Shown here: one piece after another, positions 44,702-53,127 of the stretch
How the letters are laid out: each line of letters begins with the position of its first letter
Position numbering within the stretch: position 1 is the stretch's first letter
Source: RGIG8709 sp045575975
GTDB taxonomy: Bacteria > Bacillota > Clostridia > Monoglobales > Monoglobaceae
Direction of reading: 5' to 3'
NCBI GenBank assembly: GCA_045575975.1
Contig: JAZNFO010000016.1
Location: 29,924 to 93,923, forward strand
Length of the DNA stretch: 64,000 bases
The notes under the pieces: model-generated
Seen by the model: the letters and a program-made list of their open reading frames with translations, nothing else
Database searches by the model: none
What the model was told of the DNA's origin: nothing
Translations under genes and position numbers: made by a program

Positions 44702-46759
44702 ATGAGGCTTTCTGACAGTGTTCAGTATATAAAAGGAATAGGCGAAAAAAAGGCGCAGCTATTTTCAAGACTTGGTATATCCACTGTCTATGATTTGCTT
44801 TATCATTTACCCAGGGATATAGAAGACAGAACGGTTATTAAAAATATATCCGATTTGTTTGACAGAGAAACTGTCTGTGTAAAAGGGAGAATGGTGCAGG
44901 GGGTAAGAAGCTTCAAAGGCGGTGGTGGAGTCAGAATAACACAAACCGCATTCAGCGACGGAACAGGTATGCTGAAAGTCACCTGGTTTAATTCTTCATA
45001 TATCAGTAAAAGTCTGAAAATAGGAGAAGAATATATATTATTCGGGACAATAGGGGTGAGGGGTAACTATTTTGAAATGGTAAACCCTGTGTTTGAGACT
45101 GAAAATAAAAATGGCGGAAAAACAGGCAAAATATTTCCTGTGTATCCTTTAACTGCAGGACTGTCACAGAACACTATAAGGGATGCAGTGAAAACAGCTT
45201 TTAATTCGCTAAGTGAACTTCCAAAGGACATAGTTCCAAAGAAGGTTCTGGAAGAAAAAGGATTTATGGGAATTAAGGATGCTCTTTTATCTATTCATTT
45301 TCCTGAAGATGCAGAAAGCTTTTATGCTGCAAGAGAAAGGCTTTCCTTTGAAGAAATGCTTGTTATGCAAACCGGGATAATAAGAACAAAGGATGCAAGA
45401 CGGGATTATAAGGCAGTTAAAATAGACGATGTAAAATGTATAAAAAAATTTGCAGAGTCTCTGCCCTTTGAACTGACAGGAGCACAGAAACGGTGTATAA
45501 ACGAAATAAGCTTGGATTTAAAGAAAACTCAGCCTATGAACAGACTTGTTCAGGGGGATGTTGGTTCAGGTAAAACAATGGTTGCGGCAGCTGCAATTTA
45601 TGCGGTTGCAAATTCAGGCTATCAGTCTGCCTTAATGGCACCAACGGAAATTCTTGCAAAGCAGCACTATGCCACTTTCAAAAGAGTTTTCGATAAATTC
45701 GGGATAGAAATTGCATTACTGCTTGGCGGTCAGGGGGCAAAAGAGAGATGGAAAGAGCTTTCTAAAATCAAGGACGGAAGTGCAAAGGTTATTATCGGCA
45801 CTCATGCACTTATAAGTGAGAATGTAGAATTTAATTCTCTTGCCCTTGCTATAACAGATGAGCAACACCGATTTGGTGTTAAGCAAAGAGCATTTTTGAA
45901 CGAAAAAGGGGAAAATGTTCACACTCTTGTTATGACGGCAACCCCTATTCCAAGAACCCTTTCCCTTATTCTTTATGGGGATTTGGATATTTCTGTAATC
46001 GATGAGCTTCCGCCAGGAAGAAAGCCAATCGAAACCTTTGGTGTAACAGAAAAACACAGGATGAGGGTTTATGAATTTGTTCGCAAAAATGTCAGGGAAG
46101 GCAGACAAGCCTATATTATTTGTCCACTGGTAGAAGAATCGGAAGCCCTGAATGCAAAATCTGCTATGGAATATGCTGATAAATTAAGAAAAGATATTTT
46201 CCCTGAACTAAAAATAGAGGTTCTCCACGGAAAACTTAAGCCAAAGGAAAAAGATGCTATAATGGAAGCCTTTTCATCAGGTGAAACAGATATTCTTGTT
46301 TCAACAACAGTTGTTGAGGTTGGTGTTGATGTCCCCAATGCAACGGTTATGGTTATTGAAAATTCGGAGCGGTTCGGGCTTTCTCAGCTTCATCAGCTTA
46401 GAGGCAGAATAGGCAGAGGAGTTCACAGTTCCTATTGTATTTTGTTTAATTCATCAGGTGGAGAGGTCGCAAAAGAAAGAGTTCGTATTATGTGTGAAAC
46501 AGTGGACGGATTTATAATTTCGGAGTATGACTTAAAGCTGAGAGGTCCCGGAGAAGTCTTTGGCGTCAGACAGCACGGACTTCCAGAACTTAAAGTATCA
46601 AATATTTATACGGATATGGATATTTTAAAGGATGCTCAGGAAACTGCGGTTAAAATTGTCAGGGAAGACAGAGATTTAAGTTTGGAAGAAAATCAGGGAC
46701 TTAAAAATGCAGTTATAAGAAAATTTGAATCAGCAGGCGGGATAGGAATACTTAATTAG
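44702..46759 (+). CDS. recG: ATP-dependent DNA helicase RecG
   Basis: 685 residues. Wedge/OB domain (about 60-150), helicase motifs GDVGSGKTMVAAAA (I), TDEQHRFGVKQR (II, DEQH), TATPIPRTL (III) and GRIGRGVHSSYC (VI). It remodels stalled replication forks and Holliday junctions. The sdaAA/sdaAB pair found beside recG in Bacillus is absent. Confidence 0.97.
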   Translation: MRLSDSVQYIKGIGEKKAQLFSRLGISTVYDLLYHLPRDIEDRTVIKNISDLFDRETVCVKGRMVQGVRSFKGGGGVRITQTAFSDGTGMLKVTWFNSSYISKSLKIGEEYILFGTIGVRGNYFEMVNPVFETENKNGGKTGKIFPVYPLTAGLSQNTIRDAVKTAFNSLSELPKDIVPKKVLEEKGFMGIKDALLSIHFPEDAESFYAARERLSFEEMLVMQTGIIRTKDARRDYKAVKIDDVKCIKKFAESLPFELTGAQKRCINEISLDLKKTQPMNRLVQGDVGSGKTMVAAAAIYAVANSGYQSALMAPTEILAKQHYATFKRVFDKFGIEIALLLGGQGAKERWKELSKIKDGSAKVIIGTHALISENVEFNSLALAITDEQHRFGVKQRAFLNEKGENVHTLVMTATPIPRTLSLILYGDLDISVIDELPPGRKPIETFGVTEKHRMRVYEFVRKNVREGRQAYIICPLVEESEALNAKSAMEYADKLRKDIFPELKIEVLHGKLKPKEKDAIMEAFSSGETDILVSTTVVEVGVDVPNATVMVIENSERFGLSQLHQLRGRIGRGVHSSYCILFNSSGGEVAKERVRIMCETVDGFIISEYDLKLRGPGEVFGVRQHGLPELKVSNIYTDMDILKDAQETAVKIVREDRDLSLEENQGLKNAVIRKFESAGGIGILN

Positions 46760-46780
46760 TTTGTGAACATATTGTTAAAA

Positions 46781-46810
46781 CTCTGTCCTGATGATTGACA
46801 GAGAATTTTT
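46781..46810 (+). terminator. Terminator after recG
   Basis: CTCTGTC (46781-46787), 9-base loop, GACAGAG (46797-46803), AATTTTT. Confidence 0.75.
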
Positions 46811-46854
46811 ATAATGTTAAAATTTGGATAGACTTTAAATGAGGAGGAAGCATT

Positions 46855-48570
46855 ATGATTAAGCAGCTTTTAAAAAGTGTAAGAGAATATAAAAAAGCAT
46901 CTTTTCTTGCACCCTTTTATGTTTCTCTTGAAGTTATAATGGAAGTTATAATCCCGCTTGTTATGGCTTTTATGATAGATTATGGAGTAAATAAGGGGGA
47001 TATGCCTGTTATAATAAAATATGGACTTATATTGGTGGGACTCACGCTTTTATCTTTGATGTTTGGTGTGCTTTCAGGCAACTATGCAGCAAAGGCATCA
47101 ACGGGGTTTGCAAAGAATTTAAGAAAAGATGTTTTTTACCGTTTGCAAAATTTCTCATTTCAAAATATTGATAAGTTTTCAACATCAAGCTTGGTTACAA
47201 GAATGACAACTGATATAACAAATCTGCAAAATGCATACCAGATGATAGTAAGAGTTGCAGTAAGAGCTCCTATGATGCTTATTTTCTCGCTTATTATGAC
47301 TATTGGTATTTCAAAAAAGCTTTCGCTTGTTTTTCTGGTAATGCTTCCGATTTTAGGGGGAGGACTTTTTCTTATTTCATCAAAAGCACATCCTATATTT
47401 GAAAAAGTATTCAAAACCTATGATAAACTGAACCTTGTTGTTCAGGAAAACTTAAGGGGTATAAGAGTTGTTAAGGCATTTGTAACCGAAAAAAATGAAA
47501 AGGAAAAGTTTTATTCAGTTTCGGAAAGTATATATCAGAAATTCTCAAAAGCGGAGAGAATTCTGGCATTCAATGGTCCGCTGATGCATTTTTGTGTGTA
47601 TACATCAATTCTTCTCATTTCATGGTTTTCTGCCCATTTTATAGTTAAGGGGGATATGACAACAGGCGAGCTTATCAGTATGACAACCTACACAATGCAG
47701 ATTTTGATGAGCCTTATGATGCTTTCTATGATACTTGTTATGATAGTTATTTCAAAAGCATCTGCCCAGAGAGTTTGTGAGGTTTTAAAAGAAGAGCCCA
47801 CAATTAAAAATCCGTCAGCACCCATTGAAAATGTGAAGGACGGAAGTGTTGAATTTAAAAATGTAAGCTTTGGATACAGTAAAAATAAAACTTGTCTTAA
47901 GAATATCAATTTAAAAATTAATTCAGGTGAAACTGTTGGAATTATCGGCGGAACAGGAAGTGCCAAATCAACAATTGTTCAGCTTATTCCAAGACTCTAT
48001 GATGTAACAGAGGGCGAACTTTTAGTTGGGGGAGAAAATGTTAGGAATTATGATATAACAGCTTTAAGAGATAATGTTTCAATGGTGCTGCAGAAAAATG
48101 TGCTTTTCTCAGGAACAATAAAAGAAAATTTAAGATGGGGAAATAAGGCTGCGACAGATGAAGAACTTGTGTGGGCGTGTAAAATTGCCTGTGCAGATTC
48201 CTTTATCGAAGGCTTCCCTGATAAGTATGACACATATATTGAACAAGGCGGAACAAATGTGTCAGGGGGACAAAAACAAAGACTATGTATTGCAAGAGCC
48301 TTGCTTAAGAATCCAAAAATTCTTATTCTTGATGATTCAACAAGTGCGGTTGATACAAGAACAGATGCAGAAATAAGAAGAGCTTTCAGAGAAGACCTTC
48401 CCTCAATGACAAAAATTATTATAGCCCAGAGAATAGCATCTGTTCAGGATGCGGATAAAATTATCGTTATGGATAACGGTGAAATAGATGCAGTGGGAAC
48501 ACATGATGAGCTTCTTTTAAATAGTGAAATATATAAAGAGGTTTATTATTCTCAGGTAAAGGAGGCGTAA
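46855..48570 (+). CDS. Heterodimeric ABC exporter, degenerate-site half
   Basis: 571 residues: N-terminal six-helix membrane domain (about 10-300), then the nucleotide-binding domain. Walker A reads GGTGSAKST (last Gly replaced by Ala), the signature is NVSGGQKQRL and Walker B ends LILDDSTS, where Asp replaces the catalytic Glu. The partner 4 bases downstream has a normal set. This split between one weak and one strong ATP site is typical of heterodimeric type IV exporters (TmrAB/BmrCD/LmrCD-like). Substrate unknown; lipids or drugs are usual. Confidence 0.93.
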   Translation: MIKQLLKSVREYKKASFLAPFYVSLEVIMEVIIPLVMAFMIDYGVNKGDMPVIIKYGLILVGLTLLSLMFGVLSGNYAAKASTGFAKNLRKDVFYRLQNFSFQNIDKFSTSSLVTRMTTDITNLQNAYQMIVRVAVRAPMMLIFSLIMTIGISKKLSLVFLVMLPILGGGLFLISSKAHPIFEKVFKTYDKLNLVVQENLRGIRVVKAFVTEKNEKEKFYSVSESIYQKFSKAERILAFNGPLMHFCVYTSILLISWFSAHFIVKGDMTTGELISMTTYTMQILMSLMMLSMILVMIVISKASAQRVCEVLKEEPTIKNPSAPIENVKDGSVEFKNVSFGYSKNKTCLKNINLKINSGETVGIIGGTGSAKSTIVQLIPRLYDVTEGELLVGGENVRNYDITALRDNVSMVLQKNVLFSGTIKENLRWGNKAATDEELVWACKIACADSFIEGFPDKYDTYIEQGGTNVSGGQKQRLCIARALLKNPKILILDDSTSAVDTRTDAEIRRAFREDLPSMTKIIIAQRIASVQDADKIIVMDNGEIDAVGTHDELLLNSEIYKEVYYSQVKEA

Positions 48571-48574
48571 GAAG

Positions 48575-50464
48575 TTGAGGGGAAGAAGAAATTTCGGAAC
48601 AATGAAAGCTAAAGACCAGAAAGCCACAATCAAAAGACTTATGCCTTATCTTTTTAAAAAGTATAAATATCACCTGCTTTTTGTAGTGATTTGTATATTT
48701 TTAAGTGCTTTTGCTGGTGTTCGGGGTTCGCTTTTTTTAAGAACGGTGATAGATGATTATATAGTGCCTCTTACAAAAAGTCAGAATCCTGTTTACACAG
48801 GACTTTTGTATGCAATATTTCAGATGGCATTAATTTATTTTGTTGGAGTTGTTTCAACATTTTTCCACAATCGTATTATGGTAACGGTTGCACAGGGAGT
48901 GCTTAAGGATGTGAGGGATGAAATGTTTGCTCATATGCAGACTCTTCCCGTAAAGTATTTTGATACTCATACCCATGGCGAGGTTATGAGTTATTACACA
49001 AATGATACAGACGCACTAAGACAGATGCTGACACAGAGTCTTCCAAATATTTTTTCATCTTTAATAACTATAGTGTTCACATTCTTTGCGATGATAACAA
49101 CAAGTATTTACCTCACTTTGCTGGTGCTGGTGTGCCTTTTTGTTATATTGAATGTATCAAAGAAAATAACGGGAAAATGCGGAAAATATTTTGCAAATCA
49201 GCAAAAAGCACTGGCTTCTGTTAATGGTTTTGTTGAAGAGATGACAAACGGACAAAAGGTTGTTAAGGTTTTCTGCTATGAAGATGAATCAAAGGAAAAA
49301 TTTGATAAGCTTAACGACCAGCTTGCAAATGATGCCTATTGTGCAAATAAGTTTGCAAATATCCTGATGCCTGTAAATGCAAATCTTGGGCATGTTCAAT
49401 ATGTTCTTGTTGCAATAACAGGAGGAATGCTTGCTATTTCGGGAATAGGCGGAATAAGTATAGGTGCTATTGCCAGCTTCCTCCAGCTTAGTAAAAGCTT
49501 TTCAAACCCAATAGGGCAGGTATCTCAGCAGGTTAATTCAATTGTTATGGCCCTTGCTGCGGCAGAGAGAATTTTTGAACTTCTTGATGAAGAGCCTGAG
49601 CCTGATTCAGGCTATGTAACCTTAGTCAATGCCGAAATGGTAAATGGAGAAATAAGAGAAACTACAGGAAAAACAGGAATGTGGGCGTGGAAGCACCCTC
49701 ATGGAGACGGAACTATAACATACACAAAGCTCAACGGAGAAGTTGAATTTTTTGATGTTGATTTCGGATATAGTCCTGAAAAAATAGTTCTTCACAATGT
49801 TTCGCTTCACGCATATCCTGGCAAAAAGGTGGCATTTGTTGGAGCAACGGGAGCGGGAAAAACAACTATAACAAATCTTATAAACAGATTTTATGATATA
49901 GCAGACGGAAAGATAAGATATGACGGAATTAATATAAATAAAATAAAGAAAAGCGATCTTCGAAAATCTCTCGGTATAGTTCTTCAGGACACAAATCTTT
50001 TCACAGGTACAGTAAAGGATAATATAAGATATGGCAACTTAAATGCAACAGATGAAGAGATTGTAGAGGCTGCAAAGCTTGCAAATGCACATAATTTTAT
50101 TATGATGCTTCCTGAAGGTTATGATACAATGATAAGCGGAAACGGGGAGGGACTTTCTCAGGGTCAAAGACAGCTTATTTCTATTGCAAGAGCAGCAGTC
50201 TGCGACCCGCCTGTTATGATACTTGATGAAGCCACATCAAGTATAGATACAAGAACTGAAGCTATCGTTCAAAGGGGAATGGATTCGCTTATGAAAGGCA
50301 GAACAGTTTTTGTGATTGCCCACAGACTTTCAACTGTTAAAAATTCAGATGAAATAATGGTTCTGGAAAACGGCAGAATTATTGAGCGTGGAAATCATAA
50401 AACACTTATAGAAGAAAAAGGAAAATATTATAAGCTTTATACAGGGGCTTTTGAACTTGAATAA
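48575..50464 (+). CDS. Heterodimeric ABC exporter, consensus-site half
   Basis: 629 residues from a TTG start after AAGGAGGCG. Membrane domain with an extra N-terminal segment, then NBD with Walker A GATGAGKTT, signature GLSQGQRQL and Walker B VMILDEATSSID (catalytic Glu kept). An insertion of roughly 50 residues between the last membrane helix and the NBD (about 345-385, WAWKHPHGDG) is seen. Partner of the preceding gene; together one exporter. Confidence 0.93.
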   Translation: MRGRRNFGTMKAKDQKATIKRLMPYLFKKYKYHLLFVVICIFLSAFAGVRGSLFLRTVIDDYIVPLTKSQNPVYTGLLYAIFQMALIYFVGVVSTFFHNRIMVTVAQGVLKDVRDEMFAHMQTLPVKYFDTHTHGEVMSYYTNDTDALRQMLTQSLPNIFSSLITIVFTFFAMITTSIYLTLLVLVCLFVILNVSKKITGKCGKYFANQQKALASVNGFVEEMTNGQKVVKVFCYEDESKEKFDKLNDQLANDAYCANKFANILMPVNANLGHVQYVLVAITGGMLAISGIGGISIGAIASFLQLSKSFSNPIGQVSQQVNSIVMALAAAERIFELLDEEPEPDSGYVTLVNAEMVNGEIRETTGKTGMWAWKHPHGDGTITYTKLNGEVEFFDVDFGYSPEKIVLHNVSLHAYPGKKVAFVGATGAGKTTITNLINRFYDIADGKIRYDGININKIKKSDLRKSLGIVLQDTNLFTGTVKDNIRYGNLNATDEEIVEAAKLANAHNFIMMLPEGYDTMISGNGEGLSQGQRQLISIARAAVCDPPVMILDEATSSIDTRTEAIVQRGMDSLMKGRTVFVIAHRLSTVKNSDEIMVLENGRIIERGNHKTLIEEKGKYYKLYTGAFELE

Positions 50465-50471
50465 ATAAGGC

Positions 50472-50508
50472 AAAGCTTGTTTAATATATAATTAAACAAG
50501 CTTTTTTA
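50472..50508 (+). terminator. Terminator after the ABC exporter
   Basis: AAAGCTTGTTTAAT pairs with ATTAAACAAGCTTT, followed by TTTTATTT, just before the sigma factor start. Confidence 0.85.
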
Positions 50509-50523
50509 TTTGGGGTGAAAAAA

Positions 50524-51078
50524 GTGAAATCTGATAAAGAGAAAGTGCTGATTGTTAAGGCGCAAAGCGGGGACAAAGAGGCTTTTGAAAAGCTTATCGA
50601 AAAATATAAAAATATGGTCTTAAGTATGGCATATTATATTTCGCAGAATGAATATGATGCACATGATATGGCACAGGAAGTATATGTTAAGTTATATAAA
50701 AATGTATATAAATTTGAAGGAAAATCAAAATTTTCAACCTGGGTTTACAGTGTTGCAAGAAACACATGTATTGATGAATATAAAAGAATAAAAAGAAATA
50801 AAAATTATTATGAAACTGATGGAAAAGATATAACACAGGAAACAGATGGTCCGGAAGAAATGATATTAAAAAAAGAACTTTGTGATTTCGTAAGAGTAAT
50901 ACTGTCGGAACTTCCTCCAATATATAATGAAATTTTAGTTTTAAGATATATAGAAAGTCTCAGCTATAAAGAGATTGCAGACAGACTTAAGTGTTCTGAG
51001 GGAACGGTTAAATCAAGGCTTTTCAGGGGTAAAAAACTGATGAAAAGGATTATTGACCAACGATTTAAAAATATATGA
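50524..51078 (+). CDS. ECF-type RNA polymerase sigma factor (group 4)
   Basis: 184 residues from the GTG at 50524 after GGGGTG; another GTG three codons earlier is too close to that site. Region 2 with DAHDMAQEVYVKLYKNVYKF and FSTWVYSVARNTCIDEYKR, and region 4 helix-turn-helix YIESLSYKEIADRLKCSEGTVKSRLFRGK (given in part here). It resembles SigW/RpoE-type factors. No anti-sigma gene follows: the next feature is a riboswitch. Regulon not predictable. Confidence 0.9.
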   Translation: MKSDKEKVLIVKAQSGDKEAFEKLIEKYKNMVLSMAYYISQNEYDAHDMAQEVYVKLYKNVYKFEGKSKFSTWVYSVARNTCIDEYKRIKRNKNYYETDGKDITQETDGPEEMILKKELCDFVRVILSELPPIYNEILVLRYIESLSYKEIADRLKCSEGTVKSRLFRGKKLMKRIIDQRFKNI

Positions 51079-51102
51079 AAATGTCGGAATTTCGGAAAAC
51101 TA

Positions 51103-51131
51103 TTGACATTTTGTAAAAATAGGTGTATAAT
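51103..51131 (+). promoter_or_regulatory. Promoter of the glycine riboswitch-agcS transcript
   Basis: Consensus TTGACA (51103-51108), 17 bases, TATAAT (51126-51131). Confidence 0.9.
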
Positions 51132-51159
51132 AATTGAAAATTTAATATTTGAGCTAAGT

Positions 51160-51335
51160 GAAGTGTACAGGAGAAAGGTGATATGCCTTGCCGAAGGAAT
51201 AATGCTCTCAGGCGCAAATAGCAGTGACTGTTCACAGATAGCACTCCGGAGAAGTCCGATTTTTTTAAAAATCAAATGGATGCCGAAGGTGTAAAACCTG
51301 AATAAGGTTAATCTCTCAGGCAAAAGGACGGAGAA
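51160..51335 (+). ncRNA. Tandem glycine riboswitch
   Basis: Two aptamers in a row. The first (about 51160-51245) has GGAGA, GCCGAAGGAA and CTCTCAGGCGCAAATAGCAG; the second (about 51246-51335) has GCCGAAGGTG, then ATCTCTCAGGCAAAAGGACG. GCCGAAGG and CTCTCAGGC are the diagnostic core of the glycine riboswitch, and its tandem form is common upstream of glycine cleavage and AgcS genes. The P1 of aptamer 2 (CTCCG with CGGAG) closes just ahead of the expression platform. Confidence 0.95.
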
Positions 51336-51359
51336 AAAGTTTTAGAAGGCTTTTTTTGT

Positions 51360-51393
51360 GCGGAGTTTTTGTGTTGCAAAAACTCCGTTTTTT
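51360..51393 (+). terminator. Riboswitch expression-platform terminator
   Basis: CGGAGTTTTTG (51361-51371), loop TGTTG, CAAAAACTCCG (51377-51387) then TTTTTT. Located between the aptamers and agcS; the CGGAG of the left arm repeats the 3' strand of aptamer P1, consistent with competing folds. Glycine can raise or lower expression in known cases; for an AgcS symporter here the direction is not certain. Confidence 0.85.
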
Positions 51394-51420
51394 ACTTAGC
51401 ACAAAAGAGGAGGAAAAATT

Positions 51421-52935
51421 ATGACAAATTTTTTTGAGGCGTTAACAAACATTAATAATGATGTTAACAGCTTTGTGTGGGGCAAGGGGCTATATCTGCT
51501 TCTTGCAACAGGTGTTATTATGACGGTTATCACAGGCGTTTTTCAGATAACCCATTTAAAACACTGGTTTGCTGAAACTATTGGAAAGATTTTCACAAAA
51601 GATGTTTCAGGTCATGTTAAAGGTAAGTCTATATCACAGTTTCAGGCACTTTGCACAGCATTAGCTGCGACAATTGGTGTTGGTAATATTGCCGGTGTTG
51701 CAGCAGCGATTGTAGGTGGTGGTCCCGGTGCAGTTTTCTGGATGTGGATTGCAGCATTTCTTGGAATGATGACAAATTATTCTGAAAATGTTCTCGGTAT
51801 TTACTACAGAAGAAAAAATGCTGACGGTGAATGGTCCGGCGGTGCAATGTATTATTTAAGAGACGGTCTTGGAAAGATGAAAGGCTGCAAATGGATAGGT
51901 AGAATTCTTGCAGTTCTTTTCTCGATTTTCTGTATTTTAGCATCATTTGGAATTGGTGCTATGGGACAGATTAACAAGATTGTTGTTAATGTTGTTGAAG
52001 CATTTAAAATTCCATCTCTTGAAGCTGTTCCCTTTGGTGATGTAACAATGTATCATCTTGTTATAGGTATAGTTCTTGTTGTTATTGCAGCACTTATTAT
52101 CCTTGGCGGTCTTAAGAGAATTGCAAACTTTGCCGAAAAGGTTGTTCCTTTTATGGTTGTATTGTTTGTTATCGGAAGCCTTGTAATTATTGGTGTTAAT
52201 TACAGTGTTATTGGTGCCGCTTTTGCATCAATATTTGAATATGCATTCACAGGTCCTGCTGTATGGGGCGGTGCCATGGGTATTGCAGTTAAAGAAATTG
52301 TAACCCTCGGTTGTAAAAGAGGCGTGTTCTCAAATGAGGCAGGGCTTGGTTCATCTGTTATGGTGCATTCCAACTCAAATGTTGTTGAACCCGTTCGTCA
52401 GGGACTCTGGGGAATATTTGAAGTGTTTGCGGACACAATGGTGGTCTGCACAATGACGGCTCTCGTTGTCCTCACATCCGGGGTAATTAATCTCGATACA
52501 GGGGCCTTGATTCAGGGTGCAACAGATGCAAACCTTGTTGCAAAGGCGTTTGCTATATTGTTTGGTGTGTGGGGTGAAAGATTTGTTGCAATTGCAATTT
52601 TACTCTTTGCGTTCACAACTGTTCTCGGCTGGGACCATTATGGAACAAAAGCCTGGGAATATCTGTTTGGCACAAAGTCAACAAAGGTGTATAAGGTAAT
52701 TCACCTTGTAATGATTTTTATAGGCGCACTATTAACATCCTCGCTTGCTTGGGATATTTCAGATACATTCAATGGACTTATGATGGTACCAAACCTTATC
52801 GGTGTTCTTGCCCTTTCAGGACTTGTTGTTAAAATAACAAGAAACTATGTTGAAAGAGTATTAAAACATAAGGACATCAAACCAATGCTTTCAGCCTTTG
52901 AAGATGTTCAGGAAGAACAGGAAAAATTATTGTAA
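51421..52935 (+). CDS. AgcS-type amino acid:cation symporter (Na+/alanine or glycine)
   Basis: 504 residues with about eleven membrane segments. The N-terminal block QFQALCTALAATIGVGNIAGVAAA and the central GVFSNEAGLGSS are the SAF (sodium:alanine symporter) signatures. Uptake or export of glycine/alanine with Na+ is expected; the glycine riboswitch upstream makes glycine the likely substrate. Ends at a terminator. Confidence 0.94.
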   Translation: MTNFFEALTNINNDVNSFVWGKGLYLLLATGVIMTVITGVFQITHLKHWFAETIGKIFTKDVSGHVKGKSISQFQALCTALAATIGVGNIAGVAAAIVGGGPGAVFWMWIAAFLGMMTNYSENVLGIYYRRKNADGEWSGGAMYYLRDGLGKMKGCKWIGRILAVLFSIFCILASFGIGAMGQINKIVVNVVEAFKIPSLEAVPFGDVTMYHLVIGIVLVVIAALIILGGLKRIANFAEKVVPFMVVLFVIGSLVIIGVNYSVIGAAFASIFEYAFTGPAVWGGAMGIAVKEIVTLGCKRGVFSNEAGLGSSVMVHSNSNVVEPVRQGLWGIFEVFADTMVVCTMTALVVLTSGVINLDTGALIQGATDANLVAKAFAILFGVWGERFVAIAILLFAFTTVLGWDHYGTKAWEYLFGTKSTKVYKVIHLVMIFIGALLTSSLAWDISDTFNGLMMVPNLIGVLALSGLVVKITRNYVERVLKHKDIKPMLSAFEDVQEEQEKLL

Positions 52936-52938
52936 AAA

Positions 52939-52974
52939 CAAAAAGCAATTTCCTTCGGGAAGTTGCTTTTTTTC
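52939..52974 (+). terminator. Terminator after agcS
   Basis: AAAAGCAATTTCC, loop TTCG, GGAAGTTGCTTTT with one G-U, then T run. Confidence 0.9.
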
Positions 52975-53127
52975 TTTGTTTGTGATATAATAAAATAGTA
53001 GTTGTAATAAATTTTGCAGGTGAAAATTGTAAGAAAATTTTATTTAATGACTATGGTAATATGACTTTAATATACAAAGACTAGTGAAGAATAGGATTTA
53101 TTTATTGGTTTTTAAAGGAGAGCTTTC

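Noticed and set aside
46855..48570. ABC half-transporter as a broken gene because of its altered Walker A and missing catalytic Glu
   Set aside because: Heterodimeric exporters commonly have one degenerate ATP site and the partner gene is complete.
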